Positions 28,240 through 36,729 of a stretch of 64,000 nucleotides of DNA are shown one piece after another; position 1 is the first letter of the stretch, and each line of letters starts with the position of its first letter. This stretch comes from Actinomyces gerencseriae DSM 6844. Lineage in GTDB: Bacteria > Actinomycetota > Actinomycetes > Actinomycetales > Actinomycetaceae. The position numbers were made by a program, and so were the translations under genes. Below the pieces are notes generated by a model. The model worked only from the letters and a program-made list of their open reading frames with translations, did not search any database and had not been told where the DNA came from. The stretch is from contig NZ_AUBN01000003.1 of NCBI RefSeq assembly GCF_000429265.1, positions 186,001 to 250,000 of the forward strand, given 5' to 3'.

Positions 28240-28283
28240 ACAGTGGTTTGCGAACCAAACTCGAATCGGGCCCGAACCACTGT
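28240..28283. promoter_or_regulatory. Candidate operator of the regulator/membrane-protein operon
   Basis: ACAGTGGTT (28240-28248) and AACCACTGT (28275-28283) form a perfect 9-bp inverted repeat with a 26-bp spacer. Inside, TGGTT-TGCG-AACCA (from 28244) is a second, shorter palindrome sharing the left arm. On the minus strand the left arm reads CACTGT, a plausible -10, so a bound repressor would block the promoter of the operon at 28222. Confidence 0.5.
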
Positions 28284-28337
28284 ACTCCGCCGCCCCGGAC
28301 GTCCGCCCCCGCTCCTGCGACGCGCATCGGGCCGTCG

Positions 28338-28415
28338 CTCCCGGGCCCGTCGTTCCGCCTCGTCTCCCGGGCCCGTCGTTCCGCCTCGTCTCCCGGGCCC
28401 GTCGTTCCGCCTCAG
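28338..28415 (+). repeat. 26-bp tandem repeat, three units
   Basis: Three consecutive 26-base units (28338-28363, 28364-28389, 28390-28415), each beginning CTCCCGGGCCCGTCGTTCCG; only the last two bases of the third differ. It lies in the divergent gap between the regulator operon and the TctA-like pair. No function is evident. Confidence 0.85.
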
Positions 28416-28471
28416 GGCATCGACGGGGACATCATGGTGAACAGCATATGGTGCGCTCAGGGGAGCGGGCA

Positions 28472-28477
28472 TAGCAT
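28472..28477 (+). promoter_or_regulatory. Near-leaderless -10 for the small membrane protein/TctA pair
   Basis: TAGCAT lies eight bases before the GTG at 28486. Transcription would start a base or two ahead of the start codon. Confidence 0.45.
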
Positions 28478-28485
28478 CGCCGCTC

Positions 28486-28794
28486 GTGCACGATATGTCC
28501 GAAACCGGATCTAAGAGCACGGATCGTCAGAATATCGAGGTCTGGAATGATCTCGTCTCGCCCAAGGATCTCGTGGTCTGCTTGCTGATATCGGTGGTCT
28601 GCGCCGTCGCGGCCGTGCCGATCGCCTCCAGAATCGGCGGGCAGACGCTTTTCTGGGGGCTGGGCGCATCCGTTCTCGGTTTCATCGTGAACTGCCTGCT
28701 GGTGGCCCCCAAACGGGACGTCGTTATCGTCGACGAGTCGGGCGTCACCGACGAAGCGGATTCCGCCGACGCGGAGGGGAGCGACGCCCGATGA
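28486..28794 (+). CDS. Small membrane protein, possible TctB-like partner
   Basis: A 102-residue protein with two hydrophobic segments (DLVVCLLISVVCAVAAVPIA and LFWGLGASVLGFIVNCLLVA) and a strongly acidic end rich in Asp and Glu. Its stop overlaps the start of the TctA-like permease (ATGA). In tripartite tricarboxylate systems a small membrane subunit (TctB) is encoded next to TctA, but TctB usually has four segments, so this is only a positional analogy. The start may be GTG 28486 or the ATG at 28495. Confidence 0.6.
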   Translation: MHDMSETGSKSTDRQNIEVWNDLVSPKDLVVCLLISVVCAVAAVPIASRIGGQTLFWGLGASVLGFIVNCLLVAPKRDVVIVDESGVTDEADSADAEGSDAR

Positions 28795-30155
28795 CCCCGG
28801 AGCTCATTCCCATGATGCTGATGGCGGTGCTGGGCGCCGTCGTTCTCTACACCTTCATCGGTTTCGTCCCCGGTACCGATGAGACGAGCGTGCTCGCCCC
28901 GGTCACTCTGGCCCTCGTGCTCGCCGGCGCCCCGCCGCAGGTGGTGCTCGCCTTCTTCGTCTCGGCGGTCGTCACCCTCAACCTGATGAACGGCATACCG
29001 ACGGCGCTGGTCGGGCTGCCGGGCGGAGTGATGTCGGCTCCGCTGATGGAGCACTCCGTGCTGCTGCGCGACAAGGGCCTGGCCTCCGGCACGATCAGGA
29101 AGATGGCGGTCGGCTCCGCCATCGGAACCCTGATCTCCATCCCGCTCGGCTTCGCCCTGGCGGGGCTGCTCAGCCCCGTCGCCGAGCCGATCAAGTCCCA
29201 GACCCCGCTCATCCTCGCCGCGGGGACGGTGCTCCTGGCGCTGCTCGGCGGCAATCGGGCTCTCGCGTTGATCGCGATCATCCCATTGGCGCTCATGTTC
29301 CAGGCGCTGCCCGCGCTCTACCGCTCGACCGGCATCATCTCCGAGGACGGCAACGTGAGCGTTTCCTTCTTCCTGGGGATCACGGTGGGCCCCATGCTCC
29401 TGACCGGGCTGGAGCTGCTCAACCCGGGGCGGCGCGCGGCTCTTCCGCACGGAACCCGCACGAGGACGGAGCTCCTGCGCTCCGGGTTCGACTCGCGGGA
29501 GCTGATGCCGGGGCGCCTGGTCTCCCTGTCCGAGGGCTGGTGGAGCGCCACCATGGCGGCCGCCTCCACACCTCTGTTCGTGCTCAGTCCCGTCGGCCTG
29601 ACCTTCCTGCTGGGGGAGGCGTCCGTGGCGCGCCAGGAGGAGAATCGCGTGCGTCGTGCGCAGCGCGCGGTGACCGTGATGAGCGCGCTGACGCACTCGA
29701 CGTATCTCGCCGGCGTCATCATTCCGCTCGTCGCCCTGGGCATTCCCGTCTCGGGAGTCTCCGCGGGGCCCGCGGGCCCGCTCTTCAACGCGCCGCCCGT
29801 CTACGACTTGAGCAACAACCTGCACCACCAACTGCGGATGCCCGATTTCGTCATGGCCGTCACCGCGGGCGCGCTGATCTCCGTCGCGATCACATATGTG
29901 ATCGCGGTCCGCTGGTCGTCGCGGATCACCTACTTCGTGATGCGGCGCATTCCGCACGAGGCGGTTCTCGCGCTGTTCATGGCCTTCATCCTGCTGCTCG
30001 CCTACATTGACGCGGGCGTTCCGAATGTGTTCGGAGTACTGCTCGTCGGCGTGCTGTGCGGAGCGCTCAATCGTCTCGGAGTCTCCTACGGCGTGCAGTT
30101 CATGACGCTCTACGCCGCGCCCGGCATCGTCGGGGCTCTGGTCGCTCTGGCCTGA
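28791..30155 (+). CDS. TctA-family permease
   Basis: A 454-residue protein with about ten hydrophobic segments. The N-terminal motif FIGFVPGTDETSVLAPVTLALV and the NLMNGIPTALVGLPGGVMSA segment resemble the two Gly/Pro loops that define TctA (DUF112) permeases of tripartite carboxylate transporters. A second half with a similar plan (VIIPLVALGIPVSGVSAGP) supports the internal duplication expected for the family. No periplasmic binding protein (TctC) gene lies nearby. The substrate is unknown. It is translationally coupled to the small membrane protein and convergent with the mevalonate operon. Confidence 0.65.
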   Translation: MTPELIPMMLMAVLGAVVLYTFIGFVPGTDETSVLAPVTLALVLAGAPPQVVLAFFVSAVVTLNLMNGIPTALVGLPGGVMSAPLMEHSVLLRDKGLASGTIRKMAVGSAIGTLISIPLGFALAGLLSPVAEPIKSQTPLILAAGTVLLALLGGNRALALIAIIPLALMFQALPALYRSTGIISEDGNVSVSFFLGITVGPMLLTGLELLNPGRRAALPHGTRTRTELLRSGFDSRELMPGRLVSLSEGWWSATMAAASTPLFVLSPVGLTFLLGEASVARQEENRVRRAQRAVTVMSALTHSTYLAGVIIPLVALGIPVSGVSAGPAGPLFNAPPVYDLSNNLHHQLRMPDFVMAVTAGALISVAITYVIAVRWSSRITYFVMRRIPHEAVLALFMAFILLLAYIDAGVPNVFGVLLVGVLCGALNRLGVSYGVQFMTLYAAPGIVGALVALA

Positions 30156-30227
30156 GCGGTGGCGGTCCGACGTCGGCCCCGACCGCTCCGACTCCCGACC
30201 GCGAGGGCTCGTCCATCAGCGACGCGG

Positions 30228-30262
30228 ACCGATCTCGACGCGGATCTGAACCGATCTCGACG
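30228..30262 (-). repeat. 22-bp tandem repeat, copy B (two cores)
   Basis: The reverse complement of the copy A unit: one full unit at 30237-30258 (with one base changed) flanked by a second ACCGATCTCGACG core. It lies in the convergent gap between the TctA-like gene and fni. Confidence 0.8.
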
Positions 30263-30340
30263 CACCGGCGCGCGCCGCTGCGCGGTCATCGGACCCGCGC
30301 GATGAGCCCGGCCCGGACCGTCTGGCGGCGCCCGGACCGT

Positions 30341-31474
30341 CTAGCGGCGCTCCGAGCGACGGGCCAGAGCCTCCGGATCCACACCCAGCAGTCGCGCCCG
30401 TTCGCGGGTGGGTCCCGTCACCAGCACGTCCGTGAGGCGCAGGTGGTCGACATCGGCCGCCCCCAGCAGGGTCATCAGCGTTCGCACGTGGTCGGTCCAC
30501 GAGTGCAGCTCGTCCCGGAGCCCATCGGCGCCCCGTACGGTCAGGGTGTGCAGGAAATGCCCCGAGACGCCGACCGCGCGAGCCCCCAGGGCGAGCGAGC
30601 GCACGACGTCGAGAGGATTGCGCACGCCTCCGGAGGCGAGCACCGGGAGCCCGACGGGGTCCCGGCCGCAGAGCGCATCCAGGAGGCACAGGGGCGCCGA
30701 CTGCCCCCAGCCGGTCAGGTAGGCGTACTCCCGGCGGCGGCGCTCGTTCTCGATGGCGATGAAGTCCGTGCCGCCGGCGCCCGCCACATCGACCGCGGTG
30801 ACGCCGGTCCGCTCCAGCGTCATGATCGTGCGGCGCGAGAGCCCGAACCCCACCTCCTTCGCCACGACCGGCACGGGCACGGTTGCGACGATGGCGGCGA
30901 TGCGCTCCGCCCAGTCGCGGAAGTCCCGGTCCCCCTCGGGCATGATCAACTCCTGCGCCGCGTTCAGGTGGATCTGCAGGGCGTCCGCCCGGACCATCTC
31001 GACGGCGCGCAGCGCCTGCTCCGGAGTGACCGTCGGACCGACATTGGCGAGCACGAAGGCGTGCGGGGCCTCACGACGGATGATGCGGAAGCCGTCGGCG
31101 CGCTCGGGATCCTCCAGGGCGATGCGCTGCGAGCCGCAGGCGATCGCGACATCCGCATCGGCGGCGGCCCCGGCCAGGCCGGCGTTGACCGCCGCCGTCG
31201 CCCGCGTGCCCCCGGTCATCGCGTTGATGTAGAACGGAACCCTCCAGGTCGCGCCGCACACCGTCGTGCTCGTGTCGATCATGTCGGCGCTGGTGCGCGG
31301 GAGGCCGTGATGGACGAAGGACACGTCGTCGAAGGCGTTCGGCCCGCCCTGGTCGTGCAGACGCACCGCCAGCCTCAGGTGCTCATCCTTGCGGGAGGCG
31401 CGCTCCGGCCCCGCCGGTGGCGTGGGCCCGGCAGGACTCCCGGGCACCACGGGCTCCGCGGGCTCGACGCTCAT
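30341..31474 (-). CDS. fni: Type 2 isopentenyl-diphosphate delta-isomerase
   Basis: FMN- and NADPH-dependent enzyme that interconverts IPP and DMAPP. The 377-residue protein shows the family start SRKDEHLRLAV, the INAMTGGT loop, QRIALEDPERADGF, QIHLNAAQELIMPEGDRDF, and the FMN phosphate site LASGGVRNPLDVVRSLALGA. The ATG at 31474 overlaps the stop of the kinase gene upstream (ATGA). It is the last gene of a four-gene operon. Type 2 isomerases often accompany mevalonate genes in Gram-positive bacteria. No HMG-CoA reductase or synthase follows, unlike the longer operons of Streptomyces. Confidence 0.95.
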   Translation of the reverse strand: MSVEPAEPVVPGSPAGPTPPAGPERASRKDEHLRLAVRLHDQGGPNAFDDVSFVHHGLPRTSADMIDTSTTVCGATWRVPFYINAMTGGTRATAAVNAGLAGAAADADVAIACGSQRIALEDPERADGFRIIRREAPHAFVLANVGPTVTPEQALRAVEMVRADALQIHLNAAQELIMPEGDRDFRDWAERIAAIVATVPVPVVAKEVGFGLSRRTIMTLERTGVTAVDVAGAGGTDFIAIENERRRREYAYLTGWGQSAPLCLLDALCGRDPVGLPVLASGGVRNPLDVVRSLALGARAVGVSGHFLHTLTVRGADGLRDELHSWTDHVRTLMTLLGAADVDHLRLTDVLVTGPTRERARLLGVDPEALARRSERR

Positions 31475-32604
31475 GAGGCGGCCTCGCCTCGGGAGTGGAC
31501 CGACAGATCCAGGGGCCGGATGCCCGATGCCTCCCAGGCCGAGCACATGGCGTCCGCATCCGTCCCCGGCGGGCACAGGGCGATGCCGCAGTCCCCGCCA
31601 CCGGCGCCGGAGCTCTTGGCGGACGCTCCGAAACCCCGGGCGATGTCCACGAGCCGCCGCAGCCGAGGGGTCTCGATGACGATCCCGCTCGTGCGGCTGA
31701 GGTCCGACAGGAGCCGGCGGCTCTCCTCGATCCGACCGGCGATCGCCCGGCCGTCGTCCTCCCGGAGCGCACGGGCGAGGGAGCCCACGCAGCTCTCGCT
31801 GGCCCGGAGGAAGGCCGCGTAGGCCGCGTAGGCCGGGGCCGCATGGGCCGTGCGGGCGGCATGGGCGGCCTGCCCGGTTCCCCTGGTGCGAGCCCGGACG
31901 CCCGCCACGAGCCGCGGGGTGGAGGCCGGCTCGCCGGTCCATCCCACGCGCAGGCGCGGGCTCGGCGGTTCCAGGCGGCGGATGCCAAGGCACGGCCAGT
32001 CCATCCGCACCAGCTCTCCCACGCTCGTGCGGCCGCTCGTCCGGCGCAGCCATCGGCGGTCGGGGGAGGTGTAGTCGATCCATCCGGTGAAGGCACTGGC
32101 CGCGATATCGCCCCCGGAGCCGATGGGCTGCACGGACTCGTTGGCCAGCAGTGCGAGCTTGTAGACGGCGAGGTCGTCCAGGGGCAGGTCGTGGAACCCG
32201 GCCACCGCGCGCACCGTGGCCACGGTCACCGCCGCGGAGGAGCCCAGGCCGAGCTTGCGTCCGCCGTCGTCCAGCTCGCTGGAGACATCCAGGTCGAAGA
32301 GCCGCAGCGGGCCGCCCGCCTCGCGCACCATCTGCTCGACGAGGCGGATCGCCGGGACCACGTGGTCGCCGGCCCGCTCCTCGACCTCCATCGCGCCGTC
32401 CTCGGGACGCCGGTACCAGGTCCGGGAGCGCGTCCCGTGCAGGGCGGTGCTGATGCGGCCGGCGTGCTCGGCGGGGGCGACCCGCGCCGTGATGAAGCGG
32501 TCGACCGCGACCAGCACCGCCCGGTGGCCCGGTTCGACGACGGCGTACTCGCCGGCGATGTAGAGCTTCCCGGGCGCGCTGCGCGTCACGCCGCCCGCGG
32601 TCAC
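31471..32604 (-). CDS. Phosphomevalonate kinase
   Basis: Phosphorylates mevalonate 5-phosphate to the diphosphate. The 377-residue GHMP-kinase starts with SAPGKLYIAGEYAVVEPGH, has the ATP loop KLGLGSSAAVTVATVRAV, and ends with the third motif KSSGAGGGDCGIAL. This combination marks the bacterial phosphomevalonate kinase branch. An Ala-rich insert (encoded by 9-base repeats near 31814-31850) lies around residue 260. The GTG start shares four bases with the mvaD stop, and the stop overlaps fni. Assignment rests on sequence and on its place between mvaD and fni. Confidence 0.92.
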   Translation of the reverse strand: MTAGGVTRSAPGKLYIAGEYAVVEPGHRAVLVAVDRFITARVAPAEHAGRISTALHGTRSRTWYRRPEDGAMEVEERAGDHVVPAIRLVEQMVREAGGPLRLFDLDVSSELDDGGRKLGLGSSAAVTVATVRAVAGFHDLPLDDLAVYKLALLANESVQPIGSGGDIAASAFTGWIDYTSPDRRWLRRTSGRTSVGELVRMDWPCLGIRRLEPPSPRLRVGWTGEPASTPRLVAGVRARTRGTGQAAHAARTAHAAPAYAAYAAFLRASESCVGSLARALREDDGRAIAGRIEESRRLLSDLSRTSGIVIETPRLRRLVDIARGFGASAKSSGAGGGDCGIALCPPGTDADAMCSAWEASGIRPLDLSVHSRGEAAS

Positions 32605-33635
32605 GGGACGACCTCCTCGACGTGCACGCCGGCGCCCGGGTGCCTGACCGACACCGTCGCTCCGGGCAGGCGATCGCGAAGGGCGGCGGCGACCCGGTCG
32701 GCGCTGTCCCTGCTGGTGAGCGCCTTCACGTTCGGGCCGGCGTCGATGGTCGCCCAGACGGGCAGCCCCTCGTCGCGCACGGCGCGGATCGTGCCCAGCG
32801 CCTCGACCGTCCGCGGCAGCCAGTACATGATGCCGGGGCGGGAGGCGATCATCGCGGCGTGCATCCCCAGCGCGTTCGCCTCGACGACCTCGCCCAGGCG
32901 AGGCAGGTCGCGGCGGCGCACCGCCGCCAGCGCCGCGCGCAGGTCCTCGCGGCCGGCCTCCACCCAGGCGGGGTAGAGCGGCGAGGACCTCATGGTCTCC
33001 CGCATGGCCCTCGTACTGCTGATGCCCTTGTGCCGCTCGGAGAGCACGACCACGACCATGGCCAGGTCCAGGGCGCACTCCACGGGCTCGGCATAGGACG
33101 TCTCGTCATCGACGCCGGCGTTCCACAGCACCAGCCCGCCGAAGACCGACCGCGTCGCCGAGCCGGAGCCGCGTCGGGCGAGCCGGGAGAGCGCGCGGTC
33201 GTCGAGACGCATGCCCGCTGCGCGCGAGGCGGCTGCGGCGAGCGCGGCGAAGCCCGCGGCGGAGCTCGCCAGGCCGGCCGCCAGCGGCACCGTGGAGGAG
33301 GAGGCCACGGTCGCCGACGCCGACTCGCCCGACTTCGCGCGCACGAGGTCGAGGAAGCGGGTCACCCGGGCCAGCTCCGCACCGCCGGGGGACGAGCCGT
33401 TGATCGTGACCGCGTCCCCGCCCCGCTCCTCGCTCGTCGCGCCCGCCCCGACTGCGCCGCCGTCGAAGGAGACCGTCGTGGTCGTCCGGGTCCCGTCGAG
33501 GGTGAGGGACAGGCTGGATGCGGTGGGGATCGTCAGCGACTCGTCCGCCTTGCCCCAGTACTTGATCAGAGCGATGTTGGTGTTCGCCGTGGCCGTCACC
33601 GCGGGCGCCGCCGCGGCCGTCTTCGCGGGGCTCAC
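32601..33635 (-). CDS. mvaD: Diphosphomevalonate decarboxylase
   Basis: ATP-dependent decarboxylation of mevalonate diphosphate to IPP. The 344-residue protein has the diagnostic NTNIALIKYWGK near the start, the GLASSAAGFAALAAAAS loop, RGSGSATRSVFGG, and the catalytic Asp in TIDAGPNVKAL. A Glu/Gly-rich insert lies near residue 65. All key residues are present, so it should be a true decarboxylase and not a phosphomevalonate variant. Both ends overlap neighbouring genes by four bases (GTGA), so the operon is tightly coupled. Confidence 0.95.
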   Translation of the reverse strand: MSPAKTAAAAPAVTATANTNIALIKYWGKADESLTIPTASSLSLTLDGTRTTTTVSFDGGAVGAGATSEERGGDAVTINGSSPGGAELARVTRFLDLVRAKSGESASATVASSSTVPLAAGLASSAAGFAALAAAASRAAGMRLDDRALSRLARRGSGSATRSVFGGLVLWNAGVDDETSYAEPVECALDLAMVVVVLSERHKGISSTRAMRETMRSSPLYPAWVEAGREDLRAALAAVRRRDLPRLGEVVEANALGMHAAMIASRPGIMYWLPRTVEALGTIRAVRDEGLPVWATIDAGPNVKALTSRDSADRVAAALRDRLPGATVSVRHPGAGVHVEEVVP

Positions 33636-34594
33636 TCGTCCGCCTCGCCGGTGCGCATCCGATGGGTCCACGCGGCGGGCGCCCCCGCCCGCCGCAGGGC
33701 GGAGCGGACCCGGTCCGCCGCCCCCTCGCTGCCCGTCAGGGCGATCACGCACCCGCCGAGGCCTCCTCCGGTGAGCTTGGCTCCCAGTGCTCCGGCCCGG
33801 CGCGCCGCCCCGACGAGCCGGTCCAGGACCGGCAGGCTCAGGTCGAGCCCCGCGAGCACCGTGTGCGCCCGATTCATGGCCTCCCCCAGGGCGGGCGCGT
33901 CGCCGTCGTGCAGCGCCGTGATCGCCGTCCTCGCCAGCGCGCCGAGGCCGTCGATGAGCGGGCCCACGCCCTCGGCGTCCTGCTCGTAGCGCCGGCGCAG
34001 GCCGCTGACGGCCTCGCGGGTGCTGCCCTGAACGCCCGAGTCGGCGATGACGAGGTGCGCGTGGGCGATGCGCTGGCTGACGGGCCGCATCCGACCGCCC
34101 TGGAATCGGATCGGGGAGGACGAGCTGGTCGCCGCCGCGTCCAGTCCGGACGGGTTCCCGTGCGCGACCCGCTCGGCCATCTGCGTGAGCGCGAACAGCT
34201 CATCGGCGGAGGCGTCGCGTCGGCAGGCGTCCAGAACGGCGCGGATGACCGCGCCCGACGCCGCGGCGGAGGAGCCCAGCCCGCGCGCGTGGGGGAAGTC
34301 GCTGCGGGTGGTGATCTCGAAGGACTGGCCGAGGCGCCCCGAGAACTCCCGGGCCTTGTCGAATGCGCGGGCGACGCAGGCGAACCGGGGCCCGCTGCGA
34401 TCGATGGGGCCGCGGTAGTCGAGGCTGCACAGCCTCGAAGGGCCGGGCACCGGCGCGGCCGTCGCCCGCATCCGCAGATCGTGCAGCGGCAGGGCCACGG
34501 CGGGGTGCCCGTACACGACGGAGTGCTCGCCCAGGAGGATGACCTTCGCCCAGGTCCGACCGCGCCCCTCGCGGACGGAGGAGTGCCTGTCCAT
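33632..34594 (-). CDS. mvk: Mevalonate kinase
   Basis: First gene of the operon; phosphorylates mevalonate at C5. The 320-residue GHMP-kinase has AKVILLGEHSVVYGHPAVALPL, the ATP loop ARGLGSSAAASGAVIRAVLD, HGNPSGLDAAA, and the third motif AKLTGGGLGGCVIAL. The ATG at 34594 has AGGGGA five bases upstream; a TTG 24 bases earlier would add eight residues. A TATGCT hexamer on the minus strand (34664-34669) is a candidate -10. The operon is divergent from proS, with an inverted repeat in the gap. Confidence 0.95.
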   Translation of the reverse strand: MDRHSSVREGRGRTWAKVILLGEHSVVYGHPAVALPLHDLRMRATAAPVPGPSRLCSLDYRGPIDRSGPRFACVARAFDKAREFSGRLGQSFEITTRSDFPHARGLGSSAAASGAVIRAVLDACRRDASADELFALTQMAERVAHGNPSGLDAAATSSSSPIRFQGGRMRPVSQRIAHAHLVIADSGVQGSTREAVSGLRRRYEQDAEGVGPLIDGLGALARTAITALHDGDAPALGEAMNRAHTVLAGLDLSLPVLDRLVGAARRAGALGAKLTGGGLGGCVIALTGSEGAADRVRSALRRAGAPAAWTHRMRTGEADE

Positions 34595-34663
34595 CTTCTT
34601 CCCCTGCCTGTAGGCCAAGAGTGCGGGAGGTCCTGCGGGAAGTCACGGCCCCGACCGGGCTGA

Positions 34664-34669
34664 AGCATA
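34664..34669 (-). promoter_or_regulatory. Candidate -10 for the mevalonate operon
   Basis: TATGCT on the minus strand, about 70 bases before the mvk ATG. It matches the TANNNT form, but no -35 is evident. Confidence 0.4.
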
Positions 34670-34734
34670 TCGCGGGGATGCTCGACATGCCGCGCCGCGG
34701 CATCGCGTCGGCCGCGTCGGCCGCGCCGTCGTCG

Positions 34735-34766
34735 CGCACCGCATGATGCCGCGCGCGTGCGGTGCG
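34735..34766. promoter_or_regulatory. Inverted repeat between mvk and proS
   Basis: CGCACCGCA (34735-34743) and TGCGGTGCG (34758-34766) are perfect 9-bp arms with a 14-bp spacer. The right arm ends one base before the proS -10, so the element covers its -35 region. It could be an operator or a transcript structure of the mvk strand. Confidence 0.4.
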
Positions 34767-34772
34767 TACCAT
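34767..34772 (+). promoter_or_regulatory. Leaderless -10 for proS
   Basis: TACCAT lies seven bases before the GTG at 34780, which fits the conserved ProS N-terminus and rules out the longer start at 34762. Confidence 0.6.
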
Positions 34773-34779
34773 GTGCCCC

Positions 34780-36606
34780 GTGCTGCACAGACTCTCCACC
34801 GCCTTCATCCGGACGCTGCGCGAGGACCCGGCCGATGCCGAGGTCGCCAGCCACAGGCTGCTCGTGCGCGCCTGCTACATACGCCGCGCCGCGCCCGGCG
34901 TCTACACCTGGTTGCCGCTGGGTCTGCGCACCCTGCGCAAGATCGAGGCGGTCGTGCGCGAGGAGATGGACGCCATCGGCGCCCAGGAGGTCCACTTCCC
35001 CGGCCTGCTGTCCGCCGACCCGTACAAGGCGAGCGGCCGCTGGGATCAGTACGGCCCCACCCTGTTCACCCTGGCCGATCGTCGGGGCAACGACTACCTC
35101 CTGGCGCCCACCCATGAGGAGATGTTCACGCTCCTGGTCAAGGACATGTACTCCTCGTACAAGGACCTGCCCGCGGTGATCTACCAGATCCAGACCAAGT
35201 ACCGCGACGAGGCCCGCCCTCGCGCCGGCCTCATCCGCGGCCGCGAGTTCGTCATGAAGGACTCCTACTCCTTCGACATGGACGACGCCGGTCTGGAGGC
35301 CTCCTACCGGATGCACCGCGACGCCTACGAGCGGATCTTCACCCGCCTGGGCCTGGACTACGTGCCGGTCAACGCCGTGGCCGGGGCCATGGGCGGCTCC
35401 CACTCCGAGGAGTTCCTCCACCCCTCGCCGATCGGCGAGGACACCTTCGTGCGCTCCGCCGGCGGCTACGCCGCCAACGCGGAGGCCGTGGTCACGGTCC
35501 CCCCCGAGCCGGTCGACGCCGGCGCCGAGCCGCCCGCGCGCGTCGTGGACACCCCCGACACCCCCACCATCGACACGCTCGTGGACCTGTGCAACGAGCG
35601 CTACCCCCGCCAGGACGGCCGGGCGTGGACCGCCGCCGACACCCTGAAGAATGTTGTGGTCACTCTCACCCACCCGGGCGGCGCCAAGGAGCTCCTCGTC
35701 GTGGGCCTGCCCGGCGACCGCGAGATCGACATGAGGCGGCTCGAGGCGGCCGTCGCCCCCGCCGAGGTCGAGATGGCCGTCGATGAGGACTTCGACGGCC
35801 ACCCCGAGCTCGTGCGCGGCTACATCGGCCCGACCGCCATCGGACCCAACTCGCCCGACCGACGCACGGAGATCGACCAGGACGGCCGGGAGCGCCCCGC
35901 CGGCTCCGTGCGCTACCTGCTGGATCCCCGAGTCGTGGACGGCACCAGCTGGGTCACCGGCGCCAACACGCCCAAGAAGCACGTGCTCCACCTGGTCAAG
36001 GGCCGCGACTTCACCGCCGACGGCACGATCGAGGCCGCCGAGATCCGCGCCGGCGACCCCGCCCCCGACGGCTCGGGCCCCCTCGAGCTGGCCCGCGGCA
36101 TCGAGATCGGCCACATCTTCGCGCTGGGCCGGAGGTACGCCGAGGCGCTGGGGCTGTCCGTCCTGGACGTCAACGGCAGGTCCCGCGTGGTCACCATGGG
36201 CTCCTACGGCATCGGGGTGTCCCGGGTCATGGCGGCGCTGGCGGAGGCCAACCACGACGAGCACGGGCTCGCCTGGCCCATCCGGGTCGCCCCGTACCAC
36301 GTCCAGATCCTGGCCACCGGCAAGGACGACGCCGTCTTCGACACCGCCGCCTCCCTGGGGGAGGCGCTCGACGCCGAGGGCCTCGAGGTCCTCTACGACG
36401 ACCGCCGCAGGGTGTCGGCGGGTGTGAAGTTCGCCGACGCCGAGCTGCTGGGCATGCCCTATATCGTCGTCGTCGGACGCGACCTGGCCAGGGAGGGCAC
36501 GGTCGAGCTCCGCGATCGTCGCAGCGGCGACCGCCGCAGCGTGCCGGTCGCCGACGCCGTCGGGCGGGTGGCCGCCGTCCTGCACGAGGCTCTCGCGCGC
36601 GCCTGA
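34780..36606 (+). CDS. proS: Prolyl-tRNA synthetase, bacterial type
   Basis: Charges tRNA-Pro. The 608-residue protein begins [20 protein letters not shown], the usual bacterial ProS start. Class II motifs are present: motif 2 in [19 protein letters not shown] and motif 3 in [15 protein letters not shown]. The editing (INS) domain lies between them, around residues 230-400, with [15 protein letters not shown] and the GYIGP segment. The anticodon-binding domain closes the protein. In mycobacteria proS lies downstream of ispG in the same general region; here the accessory block separates them. Confidence 0.97.
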   Translation: MLHRLSTAFIRTLREDPADAEVASHRLLVRACYIRRAAPGVYTWLPLGLRTLRKIEAVVREEMDAIGAQEVHFPGLLSADPYKASGRWDQYGPTLFTLADRRGNDYLLAPTHEEMFTLLVKDMYSSYKDLPAVIYQIQTKYRDEARPRAGLIRGREFVMKDSYSFDMDDAGLEASYRMHRDAYERIFTRLGLDYVPVNAVAGAMGGSHSEEFLHPSPIGEDTFVRSAGGYAANAEAVVTVPPEPVDAGAEPPARVVDTPDTPTIDTLVDLCNERYPRQDGRAWTAADTLKNVVVTLTHPGGAKELLVVGLPGDREIDMRRLEAAVAPAEVEMAVDEDFDGHPELVRGYIGPTAIGPNSPDRRTEIDQDGRERPAGSVRYLLDPRVVDGTSWVTGANTPKKHVLHLVKGRDFTADGTIEAAEIRAGDPAPDGSGPLELARGIEIGHIFALGRRYAEALGLSVLDVNGRSRVVTMGSYGIGVSRVMAALAEANHDEHGLAWPIRVAPYHVQILATGKDDAVFDTAASLGEALDAEGLEVLYDDRRRVSAGVKFADAELLGMPYIVVVGRDLAREGTVELRDRRSGDRRSVPVADAVGRVAAVLHEALARA

Positions 36607-36716
36607 GCGGGCCGGCTCGGCGGGGACGCCCGGGGACCGGGGGAGCGGGCCCTCGCGCGGGCCCGAGCGGTCGCACCGGCCCGCAGCCGCGCGGCTCCGC
36701 TCCCGACGCCCTCTGG

Positions 36717-36722
36717 CATACT
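36717..36722 (+). promoter_or_regulatory. Leaderless -10 for the small membrane protein and helicase
   Basis: CATACT lies seven bases before the ATG at 36730, the same hexamer and spacing as ispG. Confidence 0.55.
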
Positions 36723-36729
36723 GCCGCTC

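Noticed and set aside
28338-28415. A CRISPR array
   Set aside because: The three 26-base units are directly adjacent, without spacers, and no cas genes are present.
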